Part shown: piece by piece, positions 1 through 8,471 of the stretch
Position numbering within the stretch: the first letter of the stretch is position 1
Layout of the letters: each line of letters begins with the position of its first letter
Assembly (NCBI GenBank): GCA_045531455.1
Contig: JAZSEA010000119.1
Span: 9,321-73,320 of the forward strand
DNA length: 64,000 nt
Origin: CAG-390 sp045531455
GTDB lineage: Bacteria; Bacillota; Clostridia; Oscillospirales; CAG-272
Direction: 5' to 3'
Position numbers and translations under genes: made by a program
The notes under the pieces: generated by a model
The model's database searches: none
What the model was told of the DNA's origin: nothing
Seen by the model: only the letters and a program-made list of their open reading frames with translations

Positions 1-175
1 CGGTAACCTCGAAGGGCTGGTTTACGATGAGATTCATTGTTTCGAGACCGAAGTACTCGTTGATATCGCGGCCGTTGATGGTGATAGCACCGGTACCGGG
101 ATATACTCTAACGCGAGCAACGGACTTCTTTCTTCTGCCGGTTCCGTAGAAATAGGGCTTTGCACTGGTATACAT
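1..175 (-). CDS. rpsI: 30S ribosomal protein S9, partial (C-terminus outside window)
   Basis: Only the first 58 or so codons lie in the window. The translation opens MYTSAKPYFYGTGRRKKSVA and continues with RVRVYPGTGAITINGRD, the N-terminal signature of bacterial S9, a small-subunit protein whose C-terminal tail (not visible here) reaches the P-site tRNA. It lies 26 bp after rplM on the same strand, the usual L13-S9 pair. An ATG two codons upstream (181) is possible, but the AGGAG at 185-189 sits about 9 nt from the ATG at 175 and only about 3 nt from the one at 181, so 175 is preferred. Confidence 0.95.
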   Translation of the reverse strand, partial: MYTSAKPYFYGTGRRKKSVARVRVYPGTGAITINGRDINEYFGLETMNLIVNQPFEVT

Positions 176-201
176 ATTCATTTACTCCTTTCTACTTCCG
201 A

Positions 202-627
202 TCACTCGAGAACGATGGGCTTCTGAGCTGCGTGTGCGTGCTCTGCGCCTGCGTAAACGTGAAGTCTGGTCATCGACTTGCGGCCGATAGTGTTTGCGGG
301 AAGCATTCTCTTAACTGCAAGCTCCATAGCCATCTCGGGACGAGTTGCCATGATCTTCTTGTACTGAATGCTCTTGAGGCCACCGATGTAGCCGGAATGA
401 TGATGATAGTACTTCTGCTCGAGCTTGCGGCCGGTCAGAACTGCCTTATCAGCGTTGATGATGATTACGTACTCGCCGCAGTCAACGTGGGGTGTGAACT
501 CGGGGCGATGCTTGCCGCGAAGGATGGTCGCAGCCTTAACTGCTGTTCTACCGAGGGACTCGCCTGCTGCGTCGATAACGAACCAACGGCGCTCGATAGT
601 CTCAGCCTTTGCCATGAAAGTGGACAT
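202..627 (-). CDS. rplM: 50S ribosomal protein L13
   Basis: A 141-residue protein, essentially the family length (142 in E. coli). Recognisable stretches are RRWFVIDAAGESLGRTA, the GKHRPEFTPHVDCGEYVII segment, KYYHHHSGYIGGLK and the late VKRMLPANTIGRKSMTRLHVYAG. L13 is an early-assembling large-subunit protein. The open frame extends 18 codons further upstream, but that part overlaps the leader hairpin and has no ribosome binding site, whereas the ATG at 627 has GGAGG seven bases ahead. It forms an operon with rpsI downstream and is probably autoregulated through the leader described separately. Confidence 0.97.
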   Translation of the reverse strand: MSTFMAKAETIERRWFVIDAAGESLGRTAVKAATILRGKHRPEFTPHVDCGEYVIIINADKAVLTGRKLEQKYYHHHSGYIGGLKSIQYKKIMATRPEMAMELAVKRMLPANTIGRKSMTRLHVYAGAEHAHAAQKPIVLE

Positions 628-676
628 TCTTTTTCCTCCAAATATTCTCGGGGCATAGTGCCCCCTGTTTAAGACT
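628..676 (-). promoter_or_regulatory. Ribosomal protein L13 leader-like structured 5' UTR
   Basis: The roughly 48-nt untranslated leader between the predicted start site and rplM contains a GC-rich hairpin (GGGGCA, a short loop, TGCCCC, around 649-664) immediately before the GGAGG. Position, size and gene match the L13 leader family known in Firmicutes, in which free L13 is thought to bind its own mRNA. The assignment rests on context and the hairpin only; a covariance-model match was not run. Confidence 0.5.
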
Positions 677-681
677 CGCAT

Positions 682-710
682 ATTATACCACTTATTTTCG
701 CGCTTGTCAA
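682..710 (-). promoter_or_regulatory. Sigma-A promoter of rplM-rpsI
   Basis: On the minus strand, TTGACA (710-705), a 17-bp spacer and TATAAT (687-682) match the vegetative consensus perfectly, as expected for a ribosomal operon. Initiation would fall near 675. Confidence 0.85.
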
Positions 711-881
711 TAGGTTTTTGAAAAAAAGTTTTATTTTTTTAATTTAGCTACCCATTTTCTTTGATTTTCTTCGTTTTTTGCCCAAATAGCTCATTCAACC
801 GTAGGGTGACATCACAAATTTTAACGGAATATAAACGCTTTTTGAAGCATATTATCATACAAAAACTCAGGAGGTCACACG

Positions 882-1826
882 ATGTTTCCAAAGTACAAAC
901 CCGAAGGAACTCTTATACATACACCCGAAAACAGGAGCTACACCTCGTCGCTCGCGGGGCTTGAGCGCGCGATGATAAGCGGCGCGGTGCTCGAGGAGAC
1001 TGCTCTTCTCTGCGACTCGGATATGAATCTTCATTTTGATCTCGGCGGGATAACGGGAATCCTGCCGCGTGAGGAATGTGTTTTCTGCCGCCCCGGTGAA
1101 TCCAACAAGGATATTGCCGTCATCACGCGCGTCGGCAAGCCCGTATGCTTCCGTGTTGTCGGTATTGAGAAGGAAAGCGGAGTGCCCGTGGCTTATCTCT
1201 CACGCCGAAAGGTTCAGCGCGATTGCCTGCGCGAATATCTCTCATCCCTCATTCCCGGCGACGTCATCCGCGTCAAGATCACGCATCTCGAGCCCTTCGG
1301 CGCATTTGCCGACGTCGGATGCGGTATATCCGCGCTTCTGCCCGTCGATTCGCTCTCGGTATCGAGAATAGCACATCCGCGCGACCGACTCTGCTGCGGC
1401 AATTTCGTCTACGCCATAGTAAAGAGCATCGACCCCGAGACGGGGAGGCTCTTTCTGACGCAAAAGGAGCTCCTTGGAACCTGGGAAGAAAACGCCGCCC
1501 TCTTCACCCCGGGGCAGACGGTTGCGGGCACTGTGCGCAGTATTGAGACCTACGGCATATTCATAGAGCTGACGCCGAACCTCGCGGGACTCGCAGAGCT
1601 GCGTCCCGACAACCGCGACGTAGAGATCGGCGACACAGCCGCCGTCTTCATCAAGAGCATCATCCCAGAGCGGATGAAGGTGAAGCTCATTCTCATCGAC
1701 ACACACCAGAACATCGGCGAGATCGCACCGACGCGCTACTTTATCGATTGCGAAAAAACCTCGCATATAGATCATTGGAGATATTCGCCCGAGTGCTCGG
1801 GAAGAGTTATTGAAACTGTTTTTTAA
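882..1826 (+). CDS. S1 RNA-binding domain protein
   Basis: A 314-residue protein with two clear S1 (OB-fold) domains: LIPGDVIRVKITHLEPFGAFADVG (about residues 121-195) and FTPGQTVAGTVRSIETYGIFIELTPNLAGLAEL (about 208-275). The first hundred residues hold a more diverged S1-like segment (GGITGILPREECVF). It is shorter than bacterial ribosomal protein S1 and resembles the truncated S1 homologues common in Firmicutes that are thought to bind mRNA or ribosomes. The start at 882 has AGGAGGTCACACG ahead of it. It is divergent from rplM and followed directly by a strong hairpin terminator, so it is probably monocistronic. The exact target is not visible. Confidence 0.8.
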   Translation: MFPKYKPEGTLIHTPENRSYTSSLAGLERAMISGAVLEETALLCDSDMNLHFDLGGITGILPREECVFCRPGESNKDIAVITRVGKPVCFRVVGIEKESGVPVAYLSRRKVQRDCLREYLSSLIPGDVIRVKITHLEPFGAFADVGCGISALLPVDSLSVSRIAHPRDRLCCGNFVYAIVKSIDPETGRLFLTQKELLGTWEENAALFTPGQTVAGTVRSIETYGIFIELTPNLAGLAELRPDNRDVEIGDTAAVFIKSIIPERMKVKLILIDTHQNIGEIAPTRYFIDCEKTSHIDHWRYSPECSGRVIETVF

Positions 1827-1836
1827 CCGAAAAGAG

Positions 1837-1859
1837 CCCCGACGGTAATGCCGTCGGGG
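1837..1859. terminator. Shared hairpin terminator between convergent genes
   Basis: CCCCGACGG, a four-base loop, then CCGTCGGGG: a perfect 9-bp stem between the convergent S1-domain gene and the leucine-rich lipoprotein gene. A-rich and T-rich flanks are modest on both sides, so it may act in both directions. Confidence 0.75.
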
Positions 1860-1866
1860 TAAATTA

Positions 1867-4800
1867 TTATTCGGTGATTTCGATATCTCCGTCGCTGCAA
1901 TGAACGACCTTGATGCCCGCATTATAATTCCACCATTTCTCTTTGACGACAGAATTCCACTCAGCCACAGTGCCCTCATATGAAAGCTCTTCAAGCGAAA
2001 TGCAGTTGATGAAAGAATAGGTTTCGATCCTCTTGACCGACTTTGGAATAACGATCTTTTTCAGCGACTTGCAAAGTTGGAACTCACTGCCGAGCAAATA
2101 ATCAAGCTCACTTGGCAACACAACTTCGACAAGCGACTCGCAGGACCCGAATATCGCGGTGTTGAGGACCGTGTTATCGGGAGGAAGTATTGCTTTTTCA
2201 AGCGATGAGCAATATCCGAAAGCCCACATTCCAAAAGCGCTTTTCGTCGCTTTTGAATCGACTTCAAGTAGCGATGTGCATTCATAGAAGGCATATTCTC
2301 CAACGCTTATAATGTTTGCGGGAAGTGTGACTCTTAAAAGCGACTCGCATCCGCGGAAGGCAGAGTTGCCGATCTTTGTCAAAGAATCGTTGAATTCAAC
2401 CGAAACGAGATTTTTGCAATCAGCAAATGCAAATTCTCCTATCTCTGTTACAGACTCGGGGATCTTCATCTCGGTAATGTCATCGCGTCCCGAGAAAACG
2501 CCGGCGCCGATGATCTTCACGCTTCCATCCTCGGGAAGAACACTGTCCTTTTGCATAAGGAGCGCGGCACCCGTAGTCTTTTCAACCAAACAACCGTCGA
2601 TCAAAATATATTTTTCATTTCCCTCTGCGAGAACTATCTCCTTGAGGTTAGGCGAAGAACACGCAAACGCATTGTAGGCAATCTGCTCAAGACTTGCGGG
2701 GAGAACGATCTTCTTCAGCGACAAGCAATTTTGAAAAGCAGTCTCTGCGATAACACGAACACCTTCGTGAATAATTACCGTTTCAAGCGACGAACAATCC
2801 GCAAAGGTATTGTCGCCTATAGTTCCAACACTTCCGAATACTTCTATTTCGCGAAGGGATGAACATCCGTAAAAAGCATAGCTGAGGTGCTTTACACCCT
2901 TTCCGAGAGTAACCTTTTCAAGGGAGGTACAGTCCCAAAATCCCCCGTCGATAGCTTCAACGCTGTCCGGAATGACGATCTCTTCAAGCGAAGAGCAACC
3001 GCTAAACGCTTCAACAATTCCGGTCACTCCTTGCGGAATAACAATTTTTTTCAGGCTCTTACAATCATTGAACGCCAGCCACTCAAGTCGAGTAACTCCG
3101 ACGGGGATATCGACCTCCTCAAGGCTCTCACAACCATAAAAAAGGGCGGTATCAATCACAGTCAAGCCTTTCGGCAGAGTGACCTTGCGAAGCTTATAGC
3201 AGTTGCCGAACACACCGTATTCAACTGTTTTTACGCAATCGGGGATATGCGCTTCAACAATGTCGCATCCCGTAAACGCTGCGCCGCCGATGATCTCAAC
3301 GCTGCCGTCGGTCGGGATCACAGAATTGGTAAATCCGCGGACAAGCGTTTTTGTATCGCGCTCGATGATACAGTTCCCCTTCATATAGAAGGTTTGGTTT
3401 TCGGGAGCGATAGTCACATTTGTAAGATTCGGGCAGAGATAGAACGCCCCCGACGAAATGTGCTCCACGCTTGCGGGAATAGCTATCTTTTTGAGCGAAC
3501 TACAGCCGTTGAATACGTAATATTCAAGGTACTTGAGCGCAGTATCTTCAATATTTATGCTTTCAAGTGACTTGCAATCCAAGAATGCCTGTTCGTAGAT
3601 ACTTGTAACACTCTTTGGCAAAACGACGGTTTTCAGATTTTCGCAATAAGTGAACGCACCCGAACCTATCTTAATTACTCCCTCGGGGATAACTATTTCA
3701 GTGAGTGCAAGATTGCCGTGAAACGCGGAGTGGTCGATCATTTCAACACTTCCGTCGCTCGGAATAACACTTCCCGCGCAGCCGAAAACAAGCAGTTTTT
3801 TCTCGCGGTCGATCAGGCAGTTGTCGACGCAATAATACTTGGTATTGGTATCGCGCACCTTAACGCTTTGAAGATATCTGAACTTTGACAAGCCGTAGGT
3901 CGTCATATTATCGCCAAGCGTGACGCACGTAATCCCGTCAAACTTATAACGGTTGTCGTATTCGATAAAAACGCCGTTTACAGGCAAGCCGTTTATACCG
4001 TTCGCAACAACGATCTCGCTCTCAGTGCAGGTGCCGAGTCCTGTGAGCTGATAAAAAACTCCGTTAGGCGCGAGAGTATATTCAAGTCCGGGGGTACCCG
4101 TTGAGTAAAGAACAGCCGTCTCCATACGCTCATTGCATACGGTACAAGGTATATACTTCAAGCCGTCCGCCGTAACTGTCGCGTCCTTTTCAACGACCCA
4201 ATCGCCGGGGATATGCCCTTTGGCTTCAATTACTCTCTCTGTAGTAGCATTGCAAACAACGCAACGCGCAACCTCTTTACCCGCCTCGGTGCAGGTCGAC
4301 GCAAGCTCTGTGACATAAAATTCGAAAGTATGTCCCTTTGCGGGGATCTCATTCGAATAAACTAACTCAAGGCACATAAGGCAATGAGCAACCTCTCTGC
4401 CCTTCTCGGTACAGGTAGGCTCGATTTCCGTCCTTACGGCGCTCAGCTGGTGCTTTAGCACGGGGATCTCCTTGGTCTCTATAACCTCGGAGCAAAGCTC
4501 GCAGACCTTTTCTTCTATTCCGGGTACGGTACAGGTTGGATTTCTTGAAGTGACCACCTTGTATTTCCAATGGTTCAGAGCTTTCTCTTCCTCTTGCTTC
4601 ATACGATATCCGCATACACGGCATTCAAGATGCCGAATGCCCGATTGAGTGCAGGTTGCCGGAGGATCCCACTTCCAGACTCCTATATTATGTCCGGGAG
4701 CGGTAACTTCTTCGCTTTCCTTTGCACCGCAAGCACAGCTTCTCTCACGCACACCGTCCTCGGTGCAGGTGAAGGTTTCCGTCCAATCACTCCATTCGTG

Positions 4801-4932
4801 AACGTGCGGGGGCAGTGTTGTTTCGGCAGCACTTGTTTCCGCAGGTGCTTCGCCATCTTTGCATGAGGCAAAAATAACGGTGAGCAACAAAAGCAAAAAT
4901 GCAAGGGAATTAAGACTGATTATTTTTCTCAT
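1867..4932 (-). CDS. BspA-like leucine-rich repeat lipoprotein with six Cys-rich N-terminal repeats
   Basis: A 1021-residue exported protein. Residues 1-24 are a lipoprotein signal (hydrophobic core, lipobox FASC with Cys24), so it should be anchored on the outer face of the membrane. Residues about 43-275 are six repeats of roughly 38-40 residues of the form CT..G.....C..C.......I...GH; the sixth lacks the first Cys. The rest is dominated by LRR_5/BspA-type repeats (for example AFADCKNLVSVEF, AFRGCESLLRVTLP, AFYECTSLLEV), interrupted by non-repeat blocks in which EDGSVKIIG or TDGSVEIIG motifs recur. Such proteins are adhesins or glycan- or host-binding surface proteins in gut bacteria; no enzyme domain is seen. 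RBS AGGAGG lies 10 nt before the ATG. Confidence 0.85.
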   Translation of the reverse strand: MRKIISLNSLAFLLLLLTVIFASCKDGEAPAETSAAETTLPPHVHEWSDWTETFTCTEDGVRERSCACGAKESEEVTAPGHNIGVWKWDPPATCTQSGIRHLECRVCGYRMKQEEEKALNHWKYKVVTSRNPTCTVPGIEEKVCELCSEVIETKEIPVLKHQLSAVRTEIEPTCTEKGREVAHCLMCLELVYSNEIPAKGHTFEFYVTELASTCTEAGKEVARCVVCNATTERVIEAKGHIPGDWVVEKDATVTADGLKYIPCTVCNERMETAVLYSTGTPGLEYTLAPNGVFYQLTGLGTCTESEIVVANGINGLPVNGVFIEYDNRYKFDGITCVTLGDNMTTYGLSKFRYLQSVKVRDTNTKYYCVDNCLIDREKKLLVFGCAGSVIPSDGSVEMIDHSAFHGNLALTEIVIPEGVIKIGSGAFTYCENLKTVVLPKSVTSIYEQAFLDCKSLESINIEDTALKYLEYYVFNGCSSLKKIAIPASVEHISSGAFYLCPNLTNVTIAPENQTFYMKGNCIIERDTKTLVRGFTNSVIPTDGSVEIIGGAAFTGCDIVEAHIPDCVKTVEYGVFGNCYKLRKVTLPKGLTVIDTALFYGCESLEEVDIPVGVTRLEWLAFNDCKSLKKIVIPQGVTGIVEAFSGCSSLEEIVIPDSVEAIDGGFWDCTSLEKVTLGKGVKHLSYAFYGCSSLREIEVFGSVGTIGDNTFADCSSLETVIIHEGVRVIAETAFQNCLSLKKIVLPASLEQIAYNAFACSSPNLKEIVLAEGNEKYILIDGCLVEKTTGAALLMQKDSVLPEDGSVKIIGAGVFSGRDDITEMKIPESVTEIGEFAFADCKNLVSVEFNDSLTKIGNSAFRGCESLLRVTLPANIISVGEYAFYECTSLLEVDSKATKSAFGMWAFGYCSSLEKAILPPDNTVLNTAIFGSCESLVEVVLPSELDYLLGSEFQLCKSLKKIVIPKSVKRIETYSFINCISLEELSYEGTVAEWNSVVKEKWWNYNAGIKVVHCSDGDIEITE

Positions 4933-4963
4933 CTTAAATTTACCTCCTGTGTTTGGTAACTTT

Positions 4964-4993
4964 ATTGTATCATATGCAAATAATGATTGTCAA
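4964..4993 (-). promoter_or_regulatory. Promoter of the leucine-rich lipoprotein gene
   Basis: Minus strand TTGACA (4993-4988), 18-bp spacer, TACAAT (4969-4964), about 30 bp before the start codon. Confidence 0.7.
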
Positions 4994-5023
4994 GATATTT
5001 TTCTCGCCATATATACACTTTAA

Positions 5024-5048
5024 CAAAAAAATCACACTGAAGTGCGAT
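5024..5048 (-). terminator. Rho-independent terminator of the 5077-8442 operon
   Basis: On the minus strand ATCGCACT, a two-base loop, AGTGTGAT and then seven T residues (5030-5024). It follows the stop codon of the putative glycosidase by about 30 bp and closes the three-gene envelope operon. Confidence 0.85.
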
Positions 5049-5076
5049 TTTTTTGTATAATATTCATATTTTCGAT

Positions 5077-6933
5077 TTATTTGCCTTTAACTCTGAAAAG
5101 CATTCCATCTCCGGGTTCAAAGGTGTGGCAAAGAACACCGTTTTCGTTTCTTACGGCAATGCCGTCGGCTTCGGCATCCTTCCAAGAGGAAGTAGCTGTA
5201 TCGAAGTATTCGAGACCTTTCGCTACGTCAAGGAACTCGACGGTATTTCTCGCGCTTGCGGTATCGTTGAACATTCTGTTGGTGATCATAAAGCTTTCGT
5301 CATCGAAGAAGCCGATAACAACCGCCGCGGAGGTGTTGATCTCGCCGAGGTTGCCGTAGGAGGTATAATACTCGCAGCCATTCTCAAGGCTTCCTCCGCC
5401 CTTTGAGCGGGTATGGAAGACCGCTGTAGACGTTTTATCAAACAGCTCGTTTCCGAGCGGCAGAAGCCATTTATTGATCTCCTGAACGTCGTAATAATGC
5501 TGATATACCTTGCCCGTTGTGTCCATACAAGCGTTGCTCCAGCCCTCGGCAAGCAGCTCGGCTCCGAGCCAATAGGTGAAGTAGGAGATTCGCTTCATAC
5601 CGTAGGTCAGGCACATATTGACCTCCCACTCGATCTGATATTTGGTCAGATCGGCATAGCCCATATGCTCGGTAAGGAGGATGATCAGCATCGGATCGAT
5701 CTCGTTCGCAATAGCCGTATCTCGGACGATCTCGATGTTTTCGAAAAATCCCTTGCGGGTACTCGTTTTCTGGAAATGATAGTGGTCGTAGCTGATATAA
5801 TCGGGCTTCACGGTTGCGATGTATTGGTCAAGGTGTTCCTGATAGGTTTTCGTTCCGAGCTGAGTCGAGTTCGCATAGGTCGGGAAAAGATTTATCATCA
5901 CCTCGCGCTCGGGGTCGATGCGGCGGAGCGCGTCAACAACTCTTGCAAGCGCGGGGAAATCGGTGGCGCAGGGCTCATCCCTTATCCACCACTCCTTGAT
6001 AACGTCAAGATAATCCTTGTAATCGTTGACGGTCTCGGTCACGAGAGCATCGATCTCCGCCTGAGAGGTCAGAGTCTGCGCGTGGATGAGTCTGTTGTCC
6101 TTGAGACCCGAGCAGGTCAGACCGTATTTTCTGAGTAAGCCGAGGGCGGTCTTGTTGATCGTCGGATCGTATCCCTCAACGGGAATGCTTGTAAAGCCGC
6201 ACTCCGCGATCTTCTTTATGTATTCCTCGTTGCAGAGATCCTGTCCCTGCGGACCGTAATAATATGTGATGTCAAACTGTTCCATACCGTTCGTACCTGC
6301 CGTTTTATTCTCTGTGAAATTATGATCGTAGGTCACGACAGCCGTGATCGGGCATTCCTTTTCGTCGTAAACAAAAGAAGCTTCAAGAACGATCTTTCTC
6401 TCCGTCGTTGCCGCATTTGCGGATAATGCCAAGGGAAGGATCATTAGGCAAGCAAATGCGAATGCCGTCCCTCTCTTCGGATTCTTTATTACAAAGAAAA
6501 CCGACGTGAGCAGAGCAAATATCACAGCCGCTCCCGACACGATCGCGCCGCAGCCCTTTGCTTCGGGCTCTTCGGTCACGGGCGTTGAACCTACGGTCTC
6601 AGCAGCAAAAATACTTGTCAGCGTATATTCCGCATATCCGCTTTCTCCAACGCCTATAGTCAGAGGTATCACCGCATCACCGTGCGATAGTGTAAAATCA
6701 TCGGGAATAATCAGCTCAACGGAAATATTCGAAACGTTGACCGCATCCTCACTCGCGGTAACCTCGACCGTTGCAATAACCTCCGAATCAATCACGGGAG
6801 AGAGATACAACGAAGCAAGGATTCCGTCCTTTGTATCCGACGCAACAGGCGGATCCTCGGTCGCAAAGCTGCCTACCGATAAAAGCACCGCCATTACCAA
6901 AACGCATATGATAAATACTACATTCTTTTTCAT
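5077..6933 (-). CDS. Membrane-tethered putative glycoside hydrolase (TIM-barrel) with N-terminal beta domain
   Basis: 618 residues. Residues 1-23 form a signal peptide; about 35-115 look like a small beta-sandwich (DGILASLYLSPVIDSEVIAT to GYAEYTL); a GCGAIVSGAAVIFALL membrane segment follows at about 127-150, then a second hydrophobic stretch (about 155-173) ending in an SANA signal-peptidase-like site. Residues about 215-615 resemble a (beta/alpha)8 glycosidase: GPQGQD, WWIRDEP (candidate acid/base Glu), YISYDHYHF, LLTEHMGY and YFTYWLG. No precise family can be named; a beta-galactosidase-like fold is possible. The ATG at 6933 has AGGAG six bases ahead and lies 10 bp after the DUF4097 gene, so the three genes are cotranscribed. 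The double hydrophobic block in mid-protein is unusual (see findings). Confidence 0.65.
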   Translation of the reverse strand: MKKNVVFIICVLVMAVLLSVGSFATEDPPVASDTKDGILASLYLSPVIDSEVIATVEVTASEDAVNVSNISVELIIPDDFTLSHGDAVIPLTIGVGESGYAEYTLTSIFAAETVGSTPVTEEPEAKGCGAIVSGAAVIFALLTSVFFVIKNPKRGTAFAFACLMILPLALSANAATTERKIVLEASFVYDEKECPITAVVTYDHNFTENKTAGTNGMEQFDITYYYGPQGQDLCNEEYIKKIAECGFTSIPVEGYDPTINKTALGLLRKYGLTCSGLKDNRLIHAQTLTSQAEIDALVTETVNDYKDYLDVIKEWWIRDEPCATDFPALARVVDALRRIDPEREVMINLFPTYANSTQLGTKTYQEHLDQYIATVKPDYISYDHYHFQKTSTRKGFFENIEIVRDTAIANEIDPMLIILLTEHMGYADLTKYQIEWEVNMCLTYGMKRISYFTYWLGAELLAEGWSNACMDTTGKVYQHYYDVQEINKWLLPLGNELFDKTSTAVFHTRSKGGGSLENGCEYYTSYGNLGEINTSAAVVIGFFDDESFMITNRMFNDTASARNTVEFLDVAKGLEYFDTATSSWKDAEADGIAVRNENGVLCHTFEPGDGMLFRVKGK

Positions 6934-6943
6934 AAGAATCTCC

Positions 6944-7756
6944 TTATTCATTGGCACCCTTAAAATCAATTACGATGTTTCCGACACCGCCGTCGATCTC
7001 AATTCTTGTATCGCCGTCGCCGATCTCGGAGTTGCCGACGCTCGTGCCGTCAACCTTCACGTCGCCTATTCCCTTCTCAAGGTCGAGGGAATAATCATTC
7101 TTCGATCCCTCAAGCTCAAAGCGAGCCTCCCCGACGCCGAGAGAGATCTCGTTCTTACCCGAAAGTCTGCCCGAGTAGCTGAGCTCACCGACACCCATAT
7201 CAAGCTCGAGATCCTTGATCGACGAATATTTGAAGATGAGCGCGCCCGCGCCGCCGTCGATATCAGCTTCCTTCTCTACCGTAAGCGACTCGATGACAGT
7301 CTCTCCCGCACCGAGCTCAAGCTTGAGGCTCGAAACGGTAAGCGAGTTCACGGTAAGTCTGCCCGCGCCGCCGAAGATCTCGACCTTATCAAAATCGGTT
7401 CCGATCGGATAAACGATCTCAACGAAGGCATCCGAATCTGTCACGGTCAGAAAGCGTGACTTTTCCTTGATCTTAAGTATGCCGCCGCTTTCCTTGGCGG
7501 TGAGATCCTTTAGATTCGTCTTGACCGTGATCTTGTCGCATTCCTGTGCGCTGAGCGTAAATGCCGCGGCAGAGATCTCTATCTCGAGCTCATCAACATT
7601 TGAGTCAAACTCAAAGCTTTGCGACTCCTCGGCGATAACCGATGAGGTACCGAAGATCGCGCCGAAAACGGCAAGCGTCCAGCCGACAATATTAGCAACA
7701 AGTATAACGGCAAAAGCTATTGCACAGTATTTTACCGCTTTCTGCCAGGGCTTCAT
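6944..7756 (-). CDS. DUF4097-family membrane-anchored beta-helical protein (LiaG-like)
   Basis: 270 residues with one N-terminal transmembrane segment (about 10-35) and a long repetitive beta region rich in G-G-A-G, G-V-G and D-I-D motifs (IFGGAGRLTVNSL, DIDGGAGALIFKY, LDMGVGELSYSG, SLGVGEARFEL, IDGGVGNIVIDF), typical of DUF4097/LiaG-type adhesin-like domains that sit outside the membrane. It overlaps the upstream LiaF-like gene by four bases (ATGA), implying translational coupling. In Bacilli such proteins accompany LiaFSR-type cell-envelope stress systems; here no histidine kinase or response regulator is nearby, so regulation must lie elsewhere. Confidence 0.8.
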   Translation of the reverse strand: MKPWQKAVKYCAIAFAVILVANIVGWTLAVFGAIFGTSSVIAEESQSFEFDSNVDELEIEISAAAFTLSAQECDKITVKTNLKDLTAKESGGILKIKEKSRFLTVTDSDAFVEIVYPIGTDFDKVEIFGGAGRLTVNSLTVSSLKLELGAGETVIESLTVEKEADIDGGAGALIFKYSSIKDLELDMGVGELSYSGRLSGKNEISLGVGEARFELEGSKNDYSLDLEKGIGDVKVDGTSVGNSEIGDGDTRIEIDGGVGNIVIDFKGANE

Positions 7757-8442
7757 TTGATATCAATGCCTCCGAACATACTGAATGCGCTGACGTAGAG
7801 GGTGATAACGTCCTCCGCGCCGTCGTCGGGTCTTCTCGCCTTGTTCGATGTACCGCCGAAGATCGAGGTGGATTTCACGCGCACCTTTACGTTCTCGGGA
7901 ACGAAGATATTGATACCGCCGAAAACTGCGGTCGCCTTGATCGCGCTGTCGGGCTCGATGACCGCACCGCGAAGATCGTAATCAACACCGCCGAAGATCG
8001 CGTTGATCTCGGCACCGCTGAATACCTTTCCTCTGCAATCGACCTTCTCGCCCGTGAAGATGGCGAATACGTTGTCTATGTTTTCGGAATTGCTCTCCAT
8101 CTCGCGTACCGCCGCCTCGGTCTTTCTGTCGGAGAAGGTGGAGATTATCATCTTAACACCGACGATGACGATGACAGCGGGGATAAAGAGCTTGAGAATC
8201 ATATCAAATTCAAGAATATCGCGCACGCAGAGCAGAAGCACCACGCCGACAGCAAGTCCGACAAGCGCGCTGACCTTATCGCGCGATGTGACAAGCGAGA
8301 TCGCGCTCGGAACGATGATGAAGAGGGTCCACCAGCCTTCGAAGAAGATGTCGACCTCGACCATACCGAGTGAGGAGAGCGCCCAGAGAACGCCCGCGGC
8401 GATAAGTACTATACCCCAGATTATTGACTTTGTCTTTTTCAT
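7753..8442 (-). CDS. LiaF-like membrane protein
   Basis: 229 residues. The first 110 or so residues contain three to four membrane helices in the style of LiaF/DUF5668 (GIVLIAAGVLWALSSLG, WWTLFIIVPSAISL, LVGLAVGVVLLLC, LFIPAVIVIVGVKMI). The C-terminal half (about 125-229) is a soluble LiaF C-terminal-type repeat with F-G-G motifs (AIFGGVDYDLRGA, AVFGGINIFVPENVKV, SIFGGTSNK, SMFGGIDIK). In B. subtilis LiaF restrains an envelope-stress two-component system. It is the first gene of the three-gene set ending at 5077. Function as an envelope-stress sensor is inferred from family only. Confidence 0.8.
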   Translation of the reverse strand: MKKTKSIIWGIVLIAAGVLWALSSLGMVEVDIFFEGWWTLFIIVPSAISLVTSRDKVSALVGLAVGVVLLLCVRDILEFDMILKLFIPAVIVIVGVKMIISTFSDRKTEAAVREMESNSENIDNVFAIFTGEKVDCRGKVFSGAEINAIFGGVDYDLRGAVIEPDSAIKATAVFGGINIFVPENVKVRVKSTSIFGGTSNKARRPDDGAEDVITLYVSAFSMFGGIDIK

Positions 8443-8471
8443 TTTCGGATTCTCCTTATGAAAAAATATAT

